Positions 33,020-44,294 of a stretch of DNA of 64,000 nucleotides are shown one piece after another. Origin of the DNA: Antilocapra americana (lineage: Eukaryota > Chordata > Mammalia > Artiodactyla > Antilocapridae); NCBI GenBank assembly GCA_007570785.1, contig ML664161.1:9913450-9977449 (forward strand). The letters are read 5' to 3'. The position numbers and the translations under genes are program-made. Below the pieces are notes generated by a model. It was not told the origin of the DNA, did no database searches, and saw only the letters and a program-made list of their open reading frames with translations. Position 1 is the first letter of the stretch. Each line of letters starts with the position of its first letter.

Positions 33020-33175
33020 TGAACTATTAAGTCATTATCATTTTCATGCCAATATCTAGATGAGAAAACTGAAATTAAACTGATCAAGACTGCTCACAAG
33101 GATCATATAACAAGTAAGCTGTGGTGCTTATATTTAAGCTCTAGGCTTTCTGATCGAAAGCCTGTTCTCTTGTTG
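33020..33175 (+). repeat. MIR SINE
   Basis: Plus-strand MIR central part: AGTCATTATCATTTTCATGCC, TAGATGAGAAAACTGAAATTAAACTG, CTCACAAGGATCATATAACAAGTAAGCTGTGG, and the CTCTAGGCTTTCTGATC ... CTGTTCTCTTG end. Diverged but collinear. Confidence 0.72.
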
Positions 33176-34404
33176 CCTCTTTCTGCTTCACAAAAGAACA
33201 AGAAAAAAGTAACACAAGTTCAAAGGCTGTCTTCATTGTTAGAATCCAGGGGGAAAATGAAGAGAAAATTATTCATATTTTCAATTCCAATATGAAGGTT
33301 GACCCAAGTGTCCCTTTAGGCAAGCTGCCCAGACTCTTCTGTTTCTTCTCCATGACGGCTGCTTTCACTCACCTGGCATCTCTCTCGTATTGAACGATGG
33401 GTCCACTTTCAACATTTTCTTGCTAGTGAAAGAGGGAAAAAGGGAGTATTGAGCTTCAGGTCTTTTATTTAGTTACAGTTATTGAAATATTTTCAGGAAT
33501 AAAGCCTGCAGAACTATACTCTCAAAAGGGTTGCTTGGCATTACAAAATAGTATCATCTATGTAAAGATGAGAGCATGCTATTTACAAATCTTTCTTAAG
33601 ACAAATGCATATGATGTTTCAAGGATTCTTTTCATCTTAAAACTGAAATGCTTCTATTTTATATCTACTACAGCATTAAAAGTAACAAAAATAAAAAGCA
33701 TGACTCCAGCTCTGATTTCCCATGCATTGTTATGCACAAATCAATAGAAGCCAGCTCCATCCATATTAGCACTATATGGCCTTACAGACTTATTTACAGG
33801 TGCACAATATTTTGATCCATCTGCTGGAAAGAATCTGGAGAGAGGTGTGTGTGTGTGAATGTGTGTGTGTGTGTATAAATCTGAAATGAAAGAGAAATAA
33901 CTGAGTAGCTGATCAATTGTAGAAAAAAAGAGAAAACAGCCTTTTTTGGACCTGTTTTTACAGGGCAAGGAAGAGAGGGATCTTTCATCATCTTTACTGT
34001 AAAGGCCCAAACAATTGTCATCACCTGCTACTGACACCAAAATAAATGTCTCAAACAAGTCATAGAACCCGACGCCAGCAAATAGGCACATAGATGTCAT
34101 ATATTAAAAAAGTGTCTCTCATGGGAGAGGTTGTAGAAGTGAGACCATTTGAGGGATATATTGATCATATTGTACTGAAGCAGAGGTTTGATAGAATACT
34201 CAGAAATCCCTTACAACTTTCTTATTTTATGCTCTTTAGAGTTATATGGATTAATAAATAATTCCATCTGTATTACTATTCATTTGTGATGCTGATAGAA
34301 ATTTCTGTCACTAAGGCAACGGTGTAAGTACATAGCATATTTCTGGCCTTCCCATCGCAATTCATAAAAGAAACAAAATTTTAGAATTGTGATATTTAAA
34401 AATA
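33176..34404. other. No gene; (TG)n microsatellite
   Basis: Unassigned sequence with a (TG)n run at about 33845-33874. A 119-codon open frame lies on the minus strand at 33741-34100, but its middle is the translated microsatellite and it has no recognisable family, so it is not called a gene. Confidence 0.5.
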
Positions 34405-34552
34405 GTTACATTCAACAATTCATCTTACAGATGAGAAAACATAGACTTAGAGAAGTAAATTAGCTTATTAAATGTCCCAGAGCTATCTAGTCATAGACAT
34501 GGTAATTAAACCATGGGAATTTAATCTAGTGCTCTATCTCCTGCATGCTAAC
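34405..34552 (+). repeat. MIR SINE fragment
   Basis: Plus-strand MIR core: CATCTTACAGATGAGAAAACATAGACTTAG, AAGTAAATTAGCTTATTAAATG, CCCAGAGCTATCTAGTCATAGAC, ending CTAGTGCTCTATCTCCTGC. Confidence 0.72.
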
Positions 34553-36054
34553 AGTTTGTAGTTACAGTGTGTGAGATGGGATTATGAAATTTACTACTTC
34601 TTAGAACATCACTATGTTACATTAGCTATTAATATTGTATACGTTTCATTGCTCCATCAATATAATGAATAAACTAATATCTTTTTCCTACAAGTTGTAT
34701 GAATATTGCTTCATATTAGTAATTTTAAAATGATTATATGAAAGGTACTCCATATATTTCTATCTTACACTTTAATGCCTCAAGAAAGAGATGAAGCAAT
34801 TAATTTTCAAAAGCAGAGCATGAGTTTACAGGCAACTTCAAACTTATTTGGACATTTATTAGGTTGTTCTACCACTAGTAAAGTATGAATAATATACCGT
34901 CATAATTTAGTTGCATTGCTGATTATCTCTAAGCACTTGGCATCAATAGCTGGTTTCAAACCTTCTTAGTTGTAGATTTGATCATCTGAAACAAGGCCTT
35001 CTGAAAATTCATGATGATCCAACTGACAGTCAGCTGAGTGTTACATTCCTCTGCTCCTTGGAATTCTATATATTATCTAAAAGAGCTCAACTCAACTTCA
35101 TGGCCAACATAAATCCAGGTCTATCCGAAGTTTCTTCAGATTTGCAGAAGGTTCATATTTGTATGATCTCCTCTGTAACCCAACCTTCTGCTTCCACGTG
35201 TTAATTTCTTACAAAATGCAACATCATTGCCAATTTCCACTCACAAATATAACAAGTATCTACAACACTCACTTCTTACAAATCCTTAATGAAATTGATG
35301 TGATACAATAGTTTCTTAAGTACTAAAGAACTTTGTAATGGGAAAAGGTGATGTGGTCTCTGTCTAGCAGGCAGTAAACACTTTTAAGATTGAAATGAGA
35401 CTTTTTCTGTAATCCCATGGTTTCTTCTGGCTTCCTCTCCATGTGCACTTCTGTTCTTCCCAGGGTTCTTTTTACTTTGTTCCCATTTCCTTCTCATTCT
35501 CCTTTCTTGTTACCTCTCTGAAGGGAAAAATAATCTTTCCTAGTCCCAGACAAAGACATTCCCATCTAGACGAAGCAGTTATTATTATCTTTTTTTTTTT
35601 CTAACTTACCAAAGGCAGTTTTCTCCCTAGCATTTCTGGAGTATGTTTTAAGATAATCATTTGCTTGTCACTTTTACAGTTCCAGAGTAAGTATAGGGAA
35701 GTTACAAGGGAGCTAGTAATCTAAGTTAGCTAATGAAAGACCCCCAGATTATCAAGAGTTAAGCCTGGAGCAACCCCCAACAACCAGCAGCCTCCAGATC
35801 TAGGAGAGAAGAGATGAAGTTGGGTTTTCAGATGTCCATGTGCTTTCTTGAATGTTATTCAAGCTATAATTTTATCAAGACTACTGTGTTTAATAATTTT
35901 ATTGTGCATAATCTAATAATGGAAGGTGTTACTCTTATAAGAAAATATAGTATTTATTTTTTTAGAGTTGCTAAGTTATTTTATATATGTCATTTCACTT
36001 GTGCTTCACAAGAACCTTCTATGACAGATAGGTGAACAAATGTCATCAGTTTTC
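34553..36054. other. No gene or recognisable repeat
   Basis: Unassigned sequence with mixed composition and no young repeats. No coding segment with family resemblance. Confidence 0.5.
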
Positions 36055-36381
36055 AAAAATAGTTTTATTTATGTATTTGTTTATGACTATGCTGGGTCTT
36101 CACCGAGGCACAGGCTTTTCTCTAGTTGCAGCAGATGGTGGCTACTCTGTAGTTGCAGCGTGCAGGCTTCTCACTACAATGGCTTCTCTTGTTGTGGAGC
36201 ATGAGTTTTAGGGTGCTCGGGCTTTGGTAGTTGTAGCTCCTGGGCTCTAGAGCTCAGGCCCAGTAGTTGTGGTGCACATGCTTAGTTGCTTTGCAGCATG
36301 TGGGATCTTCCTGGATCAGGAATCAAACCTGTTTCCTGCATTGGTAGGTGGATTCTTTACCACAGAGCCATCAGGGAAGCC
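36055..36381 (-). mobile_element. CHR-2-type tRNA-derived SINE, inverted
   Basis: Inverted cetartiodactyl SINE. Poly(T)-rich left end, GCTGGGTCTTCACCGAGGCACAGG, CTTTTCTCTAGTTGCAGC, TAGTTGTGGTGCACATGCTTAG, GCATGTGGGATCTTCCTGG, AACCTGTTTCCTGCATTGG and head ACCACAGAGCCATCAGGGAAGCCC. TCAGTTTT occurs at 36046-36053 and 36390-36397, a possible target duplication, but the right copy sits 8 bp beyond the homology. These SINEs occur in whales, hippos and ruminants. Confidence 0.9.
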
Positions 36382-36607
36382 CAGTTAGTTCAGTTTTGTA
36401 GATGCCAAGAGAGTAAGTGATTTTTATACATAAATGAGATTTCAGTTTAGTCCTTCTACATTTAGCTACTGTTATTCAGCAATTTTTCTGTATCTACAGC
36501 CATTACTTCCTAAATGGTGACCTCCCTCCTCTCTTGAATTTCTCCAATTCAATCTCCTTTTGCAACCAAAGAAATATTTTAAAAAATCCAAATTTGTTCA
36601 CTGAATA

Positions 36608-37178
36608 TTCTTTTTAAAATTAAGTAATTTATTTTTCATTGAAGTATAGTTAATTTACAATATTGTGTTAGCTTCAGGTGGATAGCAAAGTGATTCATAT
36701 ATATATTCTTTTTCAGATTCTTTTCCCAATAATTTGTTACAAAGTATCAAGTATGGTTCCCTGTGCTATGCTATAGGTTCTATCTATTTTACATATAGTA
36801 GAGTACATATGTTACTACCAAATTCCTAATTTATTCCTCTCCCTACCTCTCTCCTTTGGTAACAGTAGGTTTGTTTGCTATGTCTGTGAGTTTCTGTTTT
36901 GTAAATAAGATCACTTGTACCTTTTTTTTAAGATTCCACATATAAGTGATATCATGTGATCTTTATGACTTACTTAGTATGATAATCTCTAGTTGTATCC
37001 ATGTTGCTGCAAATGGCATTATTTCATTCTTTTATATGGCTGAGTAATATTCCCTTGAATACACCACATCTTCTTTAACCATTCTTCTGTCAGTGACCAT
37101 TCAGGTTTCTTCCTTGTCTTGACTATTGTAAATAGTGCTGCTATGAACCTTGGGGTGCACATATACTTCATATTTGTT
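36608..37178 (-). mobile_element. Artiodactyl L1 3' end, inverted
   Basis: The plus strand begins with the inverted 3' terminus (TTCATTGAAGTATAGTTAATTTACAATATTG, AGCTTCAGGTGGATAGCAAAG), then GGTTCCCTGTGCTATGCTATAGG, TTGGTAACAGTAGGTTTG, CATGTTGCTGCAAATGG and GCTGCTATGAACCTTGGGGTGC (antisense of the ORF2 C-terminal end). 5'-truncated, frameless. Confidence 0.85.
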
Positions 37179-37184
37179 GAATTA

Positions 37185-37505
37185 CTTTAATGCCCTCTCT
37201 TGCCTGTAAGATTAAACTCTTAAATATGGCTTCTCAGACCTTGCGTGTTCTGCCTCTGATTTGCTCTTCATCTTGCTACCCACTTCTCTGCACTGTAGCC
37301 CATGTAAAATTTTTGTGATTCCTCAGTTATACCAAACTCTCCTTTAAGAGCCTTTTAACATGTTTTTATCTCTGCCTGCCAAGTGTTTCCCTCTAATCTT
37401 CTACCTCCTTCTACTAATCATTTTGTCACAAATTACCTCACCTTTGCAGCTGGGTTAGGTATAGCAAAGTATACTTCATTATGGCCCCAGACACACCGTA
37501 GTACA
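37185..37505 (+). repeat. L2 LINE fragment (ORF2 C-terminal region)
   Basis: Plus strand resembles L2 ORF2: a CTTGCCTGTAAGATTAAACTC segment (from the LPIxxRIKxK block), TATGGCTTCTCAGACCTTGCG, CACTTCTCTGCACTGTAGCCC and CAAACTCTCC. Highly diverged, frame lost. Assignment by collinearity of short blocks. Confidence 0.55.
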
Positions 37506-38984
37506 ACTGCTGTTTTATTCATTTGCCCTGTGAGTAGACTAGTTTTAGGAGGACTGTGCCCATATTGCTTAAAAACACTTGAATGAAATCAGTTGTCAGT
37601 AAATGATACCTGTGGGCCAGACCCAGTCCACAAGCTGGTAAGTTTTTAAATTTTTAAGGTTGGGGTGGGGGGTCTGGAGGGGAGAAAGAAGAGGAGGAAG
37701 TTATACATGGGCCTTGAAGCTAAAAAATTTATCTCTTTGTATAAAAGGTTGTCACACTCTGAATTAATAAATGAGACTATGAACATGTTTTAATTTCAAA
37801 TCCCTGACCCTTTCAACAAACCAGGGTCTTCCTCAAATATCCTCCAAACATCTTTAAATCTTTTGATTATAGAGAGAAAGTTGCCATGCCTGTTTTATGC
37901 ACATTCTAAATGTCAGTTCACCTCATTGATTAATAGCAATAATAAAAAGCTGTGATGTGTATTGCCAGGTTATAGAGGCTGCTAGTGGCATTAACCAGCT
38001 TCATGAGAATGATTCAAAAGAGGTGCCTTATATCTGCCAAAAGTATGATGAGCCTGGCAGACTACACAAAAAGTAGAAGAAAACTGTTTTTGAGAGCAAA
38101 ATCAACCTGGTAATTTTGACTCTCTCATGCTTTGTTTCCCAAAATATGTTATACGTCAATTGAGAGCCCATATGTGAAAGAGAAACAAAGCTTTCATTTT
38201 AGTTGGCGGCACATCCTCAACTGTTTTTACAAGAAAAGTGTGGTCTAGGTAGTTTTCAAAGGAAGAAAACAGTTTTTGCTTTTTTTTTTAATTTCTTCTG
38301 CTTTTTAATATGTTTCCAAAATTGTACTTTTAAATAGCTGACATTGTTAAGGTCTGTTATGCATTCAGCCATGTGCGACTTTATGTATTTTGTCCTTAGC
38401 AACCATAGTTTCTTTCTTGTCTACATCAAAGTGAATATATTTTCCCCAAAATCTTTCACCTCCCCATTTTTCTACTTATTAGATAAATTTTCGGCATGAT
38501 TGCTGATTCTTGAAAACATCAATTTATAGACAGGGTGATTAAATAAAATAGACTCTTATTGGTAACTGATAACTCTATTTTGAAAAAATATTGGTCCAAG
38601 TGCTTTTTGTAAAATCATCAAGAGATAAATCAGTGTGTTTAGCCACTTTATAACAAAGTTTTTAATAGGCATTGGACAATAAATTGTGAAAGTTTAAAAA
38701 TTTTCCTTATACTATTTGTAGATTTATTTACATGAGTAATATCAGTGGAAAACCATACCTTGACAATTTTACAGCGCAATTACTTAAAATGTATCTTTTT
38801 GTTCACTGAGTTGCTTATAGGATGTCTATAAACTTTAGGGAATGATTTATTCTCTGCCAAGCAAGAGTATAACCATTGAAACTGAAAGCCAGAAACCTAG
38901 TCAAACCTATGCTCTCAGGATTGGTGGGGGGAGTGAGGTATTTGAAAACAATCATGAAATAGACTCTCTGCAAAAACCCTATTT
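37506..38984. other. No gene or recognisable repeat
   Basis: Unassigned sequence. A G-rich stretch (GGTTGGGGTGGGGGGTCTGGAGGGG) at about 37660-37684 could fold as a G-quadruplex but is isolated. No exon called. Confidence 0.5.
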
Positions 38985-39399
38985 TTTTTTTTCAAACTTT
39001 AAAATTTTTATTTTGTATTGGAGTAGAGCCAATTAACAAGGTTGTAGTTTCAGGTGACAGAGAAGGGAATGGCACCCCACTCCAGTACTCTGGCCTGGAA
39101 ACTCCCAGGGATGGAAGAGTCTGGTAGGCTGCGGTCTACGAGGTCGCACAGAGTCAGACACGACTGAAGCCACTTAGCAGCAGCAGCAGACTCAGGTGAA
39201 CAGCAACGGGACTTGGCCATAAATATACATGTATCCAGTCTCCTCCAAAGCCCTCTCCTGTCTAGGCTGGGGCATAACATTGAGCAGACTTTCATGTCCT
39301 ATACAGTAGGCCCTTGTTGGTTACCTATTTTACATATAGCAGTGTGTGCATGACTTGCCCAAACTCCCTAACTGTCCTTTATGTTAAATTTTCTATTGA
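38985..39399 (-). mobile_element. Artiodactyl L1 3' end, inverted, split by a Bov-A unit
   Basis: Inverted L1 3' terminus: TTTATTTTGTATTGGAGTAGAGCC, GTTGTAGTTTCAGGTGA, then after the SINE ACAGTAGGCCCTTGTTGG, ACATATAGCAGTGTGTGC, ACTCCCTAACTGTCC. Short, 3' UTR only. Confidence 0.82.
39058..39191 (+). mobile_element. Bov-A monomer/truncated Bov-A2 with target duplication
   Basis: GAGAAGGGAATGGCACCCC, CTCCAGTACTCTGGCCTGG, GGGATGGAAGAGTCTGGTAGG, GTCGCACAGAGTCAGACACGAC and the AGCAGCAGCAGCAG tail. Target duplication TCAGGTGA at 39050-39057 and 39192-39199, within the L1 3' UTR, so it is younger than that L1. Confidence 0.92.
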
Positions 39400-39612
39400 G
39401 TGTTTTATGTCTATTTTTTTCCCAGTAAATCCTTTCAACAACAAGATGAGTGATATACTATTATTCTCACTACTTTATAGATGGTGAAACTAAAGCACTG
39501 AGAGGTTAAGTAACTTCGAGCACAGACAAGCCAAGTATTGGTAGATGGAAGAGCTGAGATGTTAACCCAAGGTTGACTGATTCAAAGATGTACTTTTACT
39601 CACTATATTTTA
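39400..39612 (+). repeat. MIR SINE
   Basis: Plus-strand MIR with the long core well kept: ATTGAGTGTTTTATGTCTA, TAAATCCTTTCAACAACAAGATGAG, CTTTATAGATGGTGAAACTAAAGCACTGAGAGGTTAAGTAACTTCG, AGCTGAGATGTTAACCCAAGG. One of the better preserved MIR copies here. Confidence 0.85.
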
Positions 39613-40288
39613 CACAAATAAAGGCAAAATAAAGCACAACATGATTATATTTGAGAAGTTAATAACAAAAGACATAGACTCAGGTTAATATACTATTATT
39701 TGGGCAGAGTTACAAGTATATGTTAATTATCTGAAATAGAGTTTGAAATCTTTTGTGTTGTTTTCCATGAGATTTTTGACAGTCTGAATCCCAATTATAA
39801 AATTTTGCTCTATTTACTTACCCATTCTGAACTTATGTGGAATCAAGAAGTTGAAATTTTAAGACACGGTGAGAATGCATTGTTTAAGACAAACCAAAAA
39901 TTGAAATGGATGAATAATCAAGTGGTAAATATAAAATATTTGTGGATTAGATTACATGATATAAAATCAAAATGCTAACTGGTGATTAGTCTTTTTTCCC
40001 CTGATTCTCAGAAAAATTTATATATGCTTAGTTGCCAAGAGGCGTTAAACTTGGGTCAATCTTGAACTTTAACATTCTCTTTTGTTTTCACACATGCTCC
40101 TTAACTACTTTGTGGGAACCTGTATCCTTAGCACCTTGCTTATTCCCTTATAAACTCTGATTTTAGGATTGCCCTGCATGGCTCATTATAGCGGAGTCAT
40201 CACTTCAGTATTCCCATGTTTCCTGGACTGTCTGGGGCCTCTCAAGATTCAGAAACCTAGTTTAACATTTTTACCAAACCAAAATTTA
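39613..40288. other. No gene or recognisable repeat
   Basis: Unassigned AT-rich sequence up to the TA target site of the mariner element. Confidence 0.55.
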
Positions 40289-40365
40289 TTAGGTTGGTGC
40301 AAACATAATTGCAATTTCAGACCATGAATTTTAAATCTTTATAACTAGGCTCAACCACATCTTTA

Positions 40366-42062
40366 TCAATCAAAACAGGAACCAATACAATCAATGCATT
40401 TTTGGCAGTGAGAAATGTATTTGCTTATTCCTGTAGCATAAAATTCTGTGCTTCAGAATTTGACAAACTCTTGCAAAGCATTTTCTGCCTCCTGCTGATT
40501 ACAGAAGCACTTTCCCTGCAAAAAAGTTGTGGAGATGCTTGATGAAGTGGTAGTTGGTTGCCAGGTTCAGTTCAGTTCAGTTGCTCAGTCATGTCTGACT
40601 CTGAGATCCCACGGACTGCATCTCGCCAAACTTCCCTGTCCATAACCAACTCACGGAGCTTGGTCAAACTCATGTACATCGAGTTGGTGATGCCATCTAA
40701 CCATCTCATCCTTTGCCATCCCCTCCTACTCCTACTTTCAATCGATCCTATCATCAGAGTCTTTTCCAATGAGTCAGTTCTTTGCATCAGGTGGCCAAAG
40801 TATTGGAGCTTCAGCTTCAACATCAGTCCTTCCAATGAATATTCAGGACTGATTTCCTTTAGGATGGACTGGTTTGATCTCCTTTCAGTCCAAGGGACTC
40901 TCAAAGATCTTCTCCAACACCACAGTTCAAAAGCATCAATTCTTCAGCTATCAGTTTTCTTTATGGTCTCACATCCATACATGACTACTGGCAAACCGTA
41001 GCTTTGACTATATACACCTTTGTCAGCAAAGTAATGTCTCTGCTATTTAATATGCTAAGTTTGTCAAAGCTTTCGTTCCAAGGAGCAAGCATCTTTTAAT
41101 TTCATGGCTGCAGTTACCATCTTCATTGATTTTGGAGTCCAAGAAAATAAAATCTGTCACCGTTTCCATTGTTTTCCCATTTATTTTCCATGAATTGATG
41201 TGGCTAATGCCATGATCTTTTTTTTTGGCAAGAGGTTTGGTGAATATGGCAGATGAGGTAAAACATTGTAGCCCAATTTGTTCAACTTTTGAGATGTTGG
41301 TTGTGCAACATGTGGTAAGGTATTGTCATGGAGAAGAATTGGGCCCTTTCTGTCAACCAATGCTGGCTGCAGGCATTACTATTTTCTGTGCATCTCATCG
41401 ATTTGCTGAGCATACTTCTCAAATGTAATGGTTTCACTGAGATTCAGAAAGCTGTAGTGGATCAGACCAGGAGCAGACCACCAAACAGTGACTATGACCT
41501 TTTTTGGGTGCAAGTTTGACTTTGGGAAGCGCTTTGGAGCTTCTTCTCGGTACAGCCACTGAGCTGGTCATCTCCAGTTGTTATATAAAGTCCACTTTTC
41601 ATCACACATCACAATCCATATGGAGAAATGGTTCATGTTGTTGTTGTGTAGAATAAGAGAAGACGACACTTCAAAATGACTGTTCTTTTGATTAGAAGTC
41701 ATCTCATGAGGAACCCACTTCTGGAGCTTTATCACCTTTCCAATTTGCTTGAAATGCTGAATACAGTATAATAGTTGACACTGAGTTCTTTGGCAACTTA
41801 TTGTGCAGATGTAAGAGGATCAGTTTTGATGATGCTCTCAACTGGATATTGTCAACTTCCAATGACCGGACACTATGCTCCTCATCTTCAAGGCTCTTGC
41901 CTCCCTTGCAAAACTTATTGAATCACCACTGCACTGTATATTCATTAGCAGTTCCTAGGTCAAATGCCTTGTTGATGTTTCAAGTTGTCTCTGCTGCTTT
42001 ATAACTCGTTTTTGAACTCAAATAAGAAAATCACTCAAGTTTGTTTTTTGTGTAACATCATC
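40366..42062 (-). pseudogene. Mariner transposase pseudogene, interrupted by BovB
   Basis: Minus-strand remnant running from about 42062 to a TGA at 40366-40368. Readable blocks are KSLEDEEHSV (HTH linker region), WVPHEMTSNQKN, the first catalytic motif CDEKW (41592-41606), QWLYREEAPKRFPKSNLHPKK, VWWSAPGLIHYSFLN, the second catalytic motif LLHDN (41322-41336), HVAQPTSQKLN, YSPN (YSPD in relatives; 41235-41246), then after the 658-bp BovB, LATNYHFIKHLHNFFAGK and DCIGSCFD. The third catalytic position is Asn (codon at 40553-40555), as in human SETMAR, instead of Asp. Several stops and frame slips, especially in the N-terminal third. Confidence 0.9.
40564..41221 (-). mobile_element. BovB LINE copy, inverted, inserted in mariner
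   Basis: Inverted BovB from its tail (GTTCAGTTCAGTTCAGTTGCTCAG) to a truncated 5' point after GCCATGATCTT. Includes CAGGTGGCCAAAGTATTGG, CAACATCAGTCCTTCC and ACATCCATACATGACTACTGG. An ORF of 110 codons on the minus strand (40572-40904) is its C-terminal region ([27 protein letters not shown]). It is flanked on both sides by mariner transposase sequence. A run of T at 41218-41226 marks the right junction. The target duplication is not clean. Confidence 0.93.
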
Positions 42063-42256
42063 TCCTTAGTCTAAATATCTCAAGATAAACAGGAAGTAAT
42101 AAATCATTGGCAGAAAAACAAAAAGTGATAAGTGTGCAGTAAAATGATGTATAATATAACCACATCTATTAAGAGTATATTCCACTATCAAATGGCAAAT
42201 TGCAACAATGCAAAAACTTCAATTACTTTTGCACCAACCTAACAATTACGATATCT

Positions 42257-42645
42257 TTGTTAGTTTCCTATTGCTGGTAATAACAAATTACCACAAATTT
42301 TGTGGCTTAAAAAGCACACATTTATTATCTTGCACTTATGAAGATCAAAAAACTGAAATGGGTCTTATGTAGGCCAAAATCAAGGTGTCAGAATAGCTGC
42401 GTTCCTTCTGCAGGCACTCAAGAAGAATCTTATCTTTTCCAGCTCTGAGAGGTGCCTGCATTCCTTGGCTCATTGCTGCATCATTCTGACCTCTGTTTTC
42501 ATTGTCACATCTGCTTCTCTGACTCCTGCTTGCTTCTTTCCTATATGAGGACATTGGTAATTACACTGGACTCATCTGGATAATCCAGAATAATTTCACC
42601 ATTTCAAAATCCTTAATTTAGACACATCCACATAGTCTCACCTTG
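42257..42645 (-). repeat. MLT1-like (MaLR) LTR, inverted
   Basis: The plus strand is the antisense of an MLT1-family LTR: TTAGTTTCCTATTGCTGG, AACAAATTACCACAAATTTTGTGGC, CACACATTTATTATCTTGC, AAAATCAAGGTGTCAG, GCGTTCCTTCTGCAGGC and CATTCCTTGGCTCATTGC, then GGATAATCCAGAATAATTTCACC. It lies 14 bp from the mariner end. Right boundary approximate. Confidence 0.75.
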
Positions 42646-43734
42646 CATAGTCTCTCCATACCCACATAGTCTCTCCTCCTTTCTTGTTTCAAAAGTTGGG
42701 AATAAAGTGACTGATGATGAGGATACAAGTGACTTTACATAGTAAATTAGTTTTTTTCCCCTATCTTTAGTGATTTTATTGCTTACCAGTGAATACTGCT
42801 TTGCACCCATCATAGCCCAAAGAGGATATACCATGACACAGGTCCAAATCACATGTCCTTCTTATATGGGTCTCCAAAATTACTCTGGTATCACAGTCCA
42901 GCAAATGGCATTCTGCAAACATAGGACTGACGTTTGATCTTGCTTTCTTCAAACCTTTTAAAACCTAGTGAAATTTTGAGGAAGTCTATCTGTTCTTGAG
43001 GATGACCCTTAAATAGTAGTTTGGCCCTCCTAAATGTCCATCTCAGAGGTTTGTACTGAAGCTGATGTTTACTGAAATTCTTGGAACTCTAGTTCCTAAC
43101 CAGAGATAACTTTGGTCTTTCACCAGATGGTGCATAAAAGAAGATTAATGGGCTCCATACCCTTGATAAATTCTGCATTTTGAAACAGAACTTGAGCTGG
43201 AAGATTTTGAGGGTAGGAGTTATCAGAGTCATAAAATCTATGGTGTGGAAAACTGTGCAACTTACGAAATGAACTGTCCCCTCTTTCTATGCTTCCTGCC
43301 TCTTCAAAAATGCACTTTTGTGCAGAAAATATGAAACAAGGAGAGACTGCTTTGGGTTCCTTAGTGCTCCAGCATTTGTTTCATTTAAAGTTTTTACAGT
43401 GTCACTTCATTAATCCCTATTTTCATTTTGTTAGGGAATCATTAACATAGAAAAGCCATTTTACTATTATGAAAACAAGAGAAACAATGAGAAATGTTTT
43501 ATTCTTAAGAAAGATTACAGAAGTATATTTTATTTCCAACTTTTTGGTTTTTAAAATGAAATAATGGACCTCTATGAATAATGTTTTTCATTTCCTTTAA
43601 AAAAAAGATTAACCTACATTCTTTCTGGGAGCTATTGTGCCAGTGAGCCCTTATCAACTAAGCACTACGGAACCCTGATACTTACACCTTGGAGTCTGTC
43701 TAGACTTATCATAAAAGAACCTCAACATTTTTAA
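42646..43734. other. No gene or recognisable repeat
   Basis: Unassigned sequence. The first 80 bp may still belong to the MLT1-like LTR (CATAGTCTCTCC repeated twice). No exon called. Confidence 0.5.
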
Positions 43735-43860
43735 CATGTTCAATCAACAACCACTTAGTGCCTGCTGTCAACTAGGCATTCCACTACAGACCAGCACTGC
43801 AAATACAAATAAGATATAGACCCTAACTACAAGATGTTTACATTCCAGCATAGCTTTCAA
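43735..43860 (-). repeat. L2-type 3' fragment, inverted
   Basis: ACCACTTAGTGCCTGCTGTCAACTAGG, TACAAATAAGATATAGACCCTAACTACAAGATGTTTACATTCCAG. This matches the antisense L2 3' pattern (a gagcacctactatgtgccagg block followed by a ccctgccctcaaggagcttac block). Diverged. Confidence 0.5.
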
Positions 43861-44294
43861 ATTTTATTCAAATACAAGAATAACACTCTTGCCCAATGGT
43901 GACACCAACTTAAATAAGTTTGATTTCTCTCTTGGGAAGCTCCAAGTCTAACATGGAAGGAAAACAAGAAAATGAAAAATACAGCACAGAGCATGTGTGT
44001 GTATGTATGTGTTAAGTGGAAAAGTCTTAGCAAGGACAGGGTCAGCAGTCAAGTGGCCTCATGGGATTGTATGGCTTGGAACAACTTACAATAGCTTAGA
44101 ATGTGTTTGTCATCCTTGTCTATCCATAACTAAACACTGAAGAAAGATGATTAATGCACTAAGGGAAGATGATTAACCTCTCAAACAAGGAAATAATAAA
44201 TGAATTCTGGCCACTTGAGTAAATCATTGAAGATGTTCTTTGCCGTGGTCAGAATGTTCCTAATCCCTTTCTATGTTACTCCCCTTTCTTGTTA

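Larger units (their letters stand above)
40289..42242 (-). mobile_element. Mariner DNA transposon, near full length, split by BovB
   Basis: Terminal inverted repeats begin TTAGGTTGGTGCAAAC at the left and end GTGCACCAACCTAA-type (TTTTGCACCAACCTAA) at 42227-42242. The left flank carries the TA target dinucleotide (40287-40288); the right flank reads CA, a likely decayed TA. Without the nested BovB (40564-41221) the length is about 1.30 kb, the full size of a mammalian mariner. The transposase lies on the minus strand. The TIR is of the Hsmar1/ruminant mariner type. Transposition was by cut and paste at TA, and this copy is dead. Confidence 0.93.

Noticed and set aside
33741..34100. 119-codon minus-strand frame
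   Set aside because: Its centre is a translated TG microsatellite, there is no protein family resemblance, and no splice or promoter context is visible.
37660..37684. G-rich tract as a possible quadruplex regulatory element
   Set aside because: Isolated, with irregular G-runs and no promoter or gene nearby. Too weak to list as a feature.
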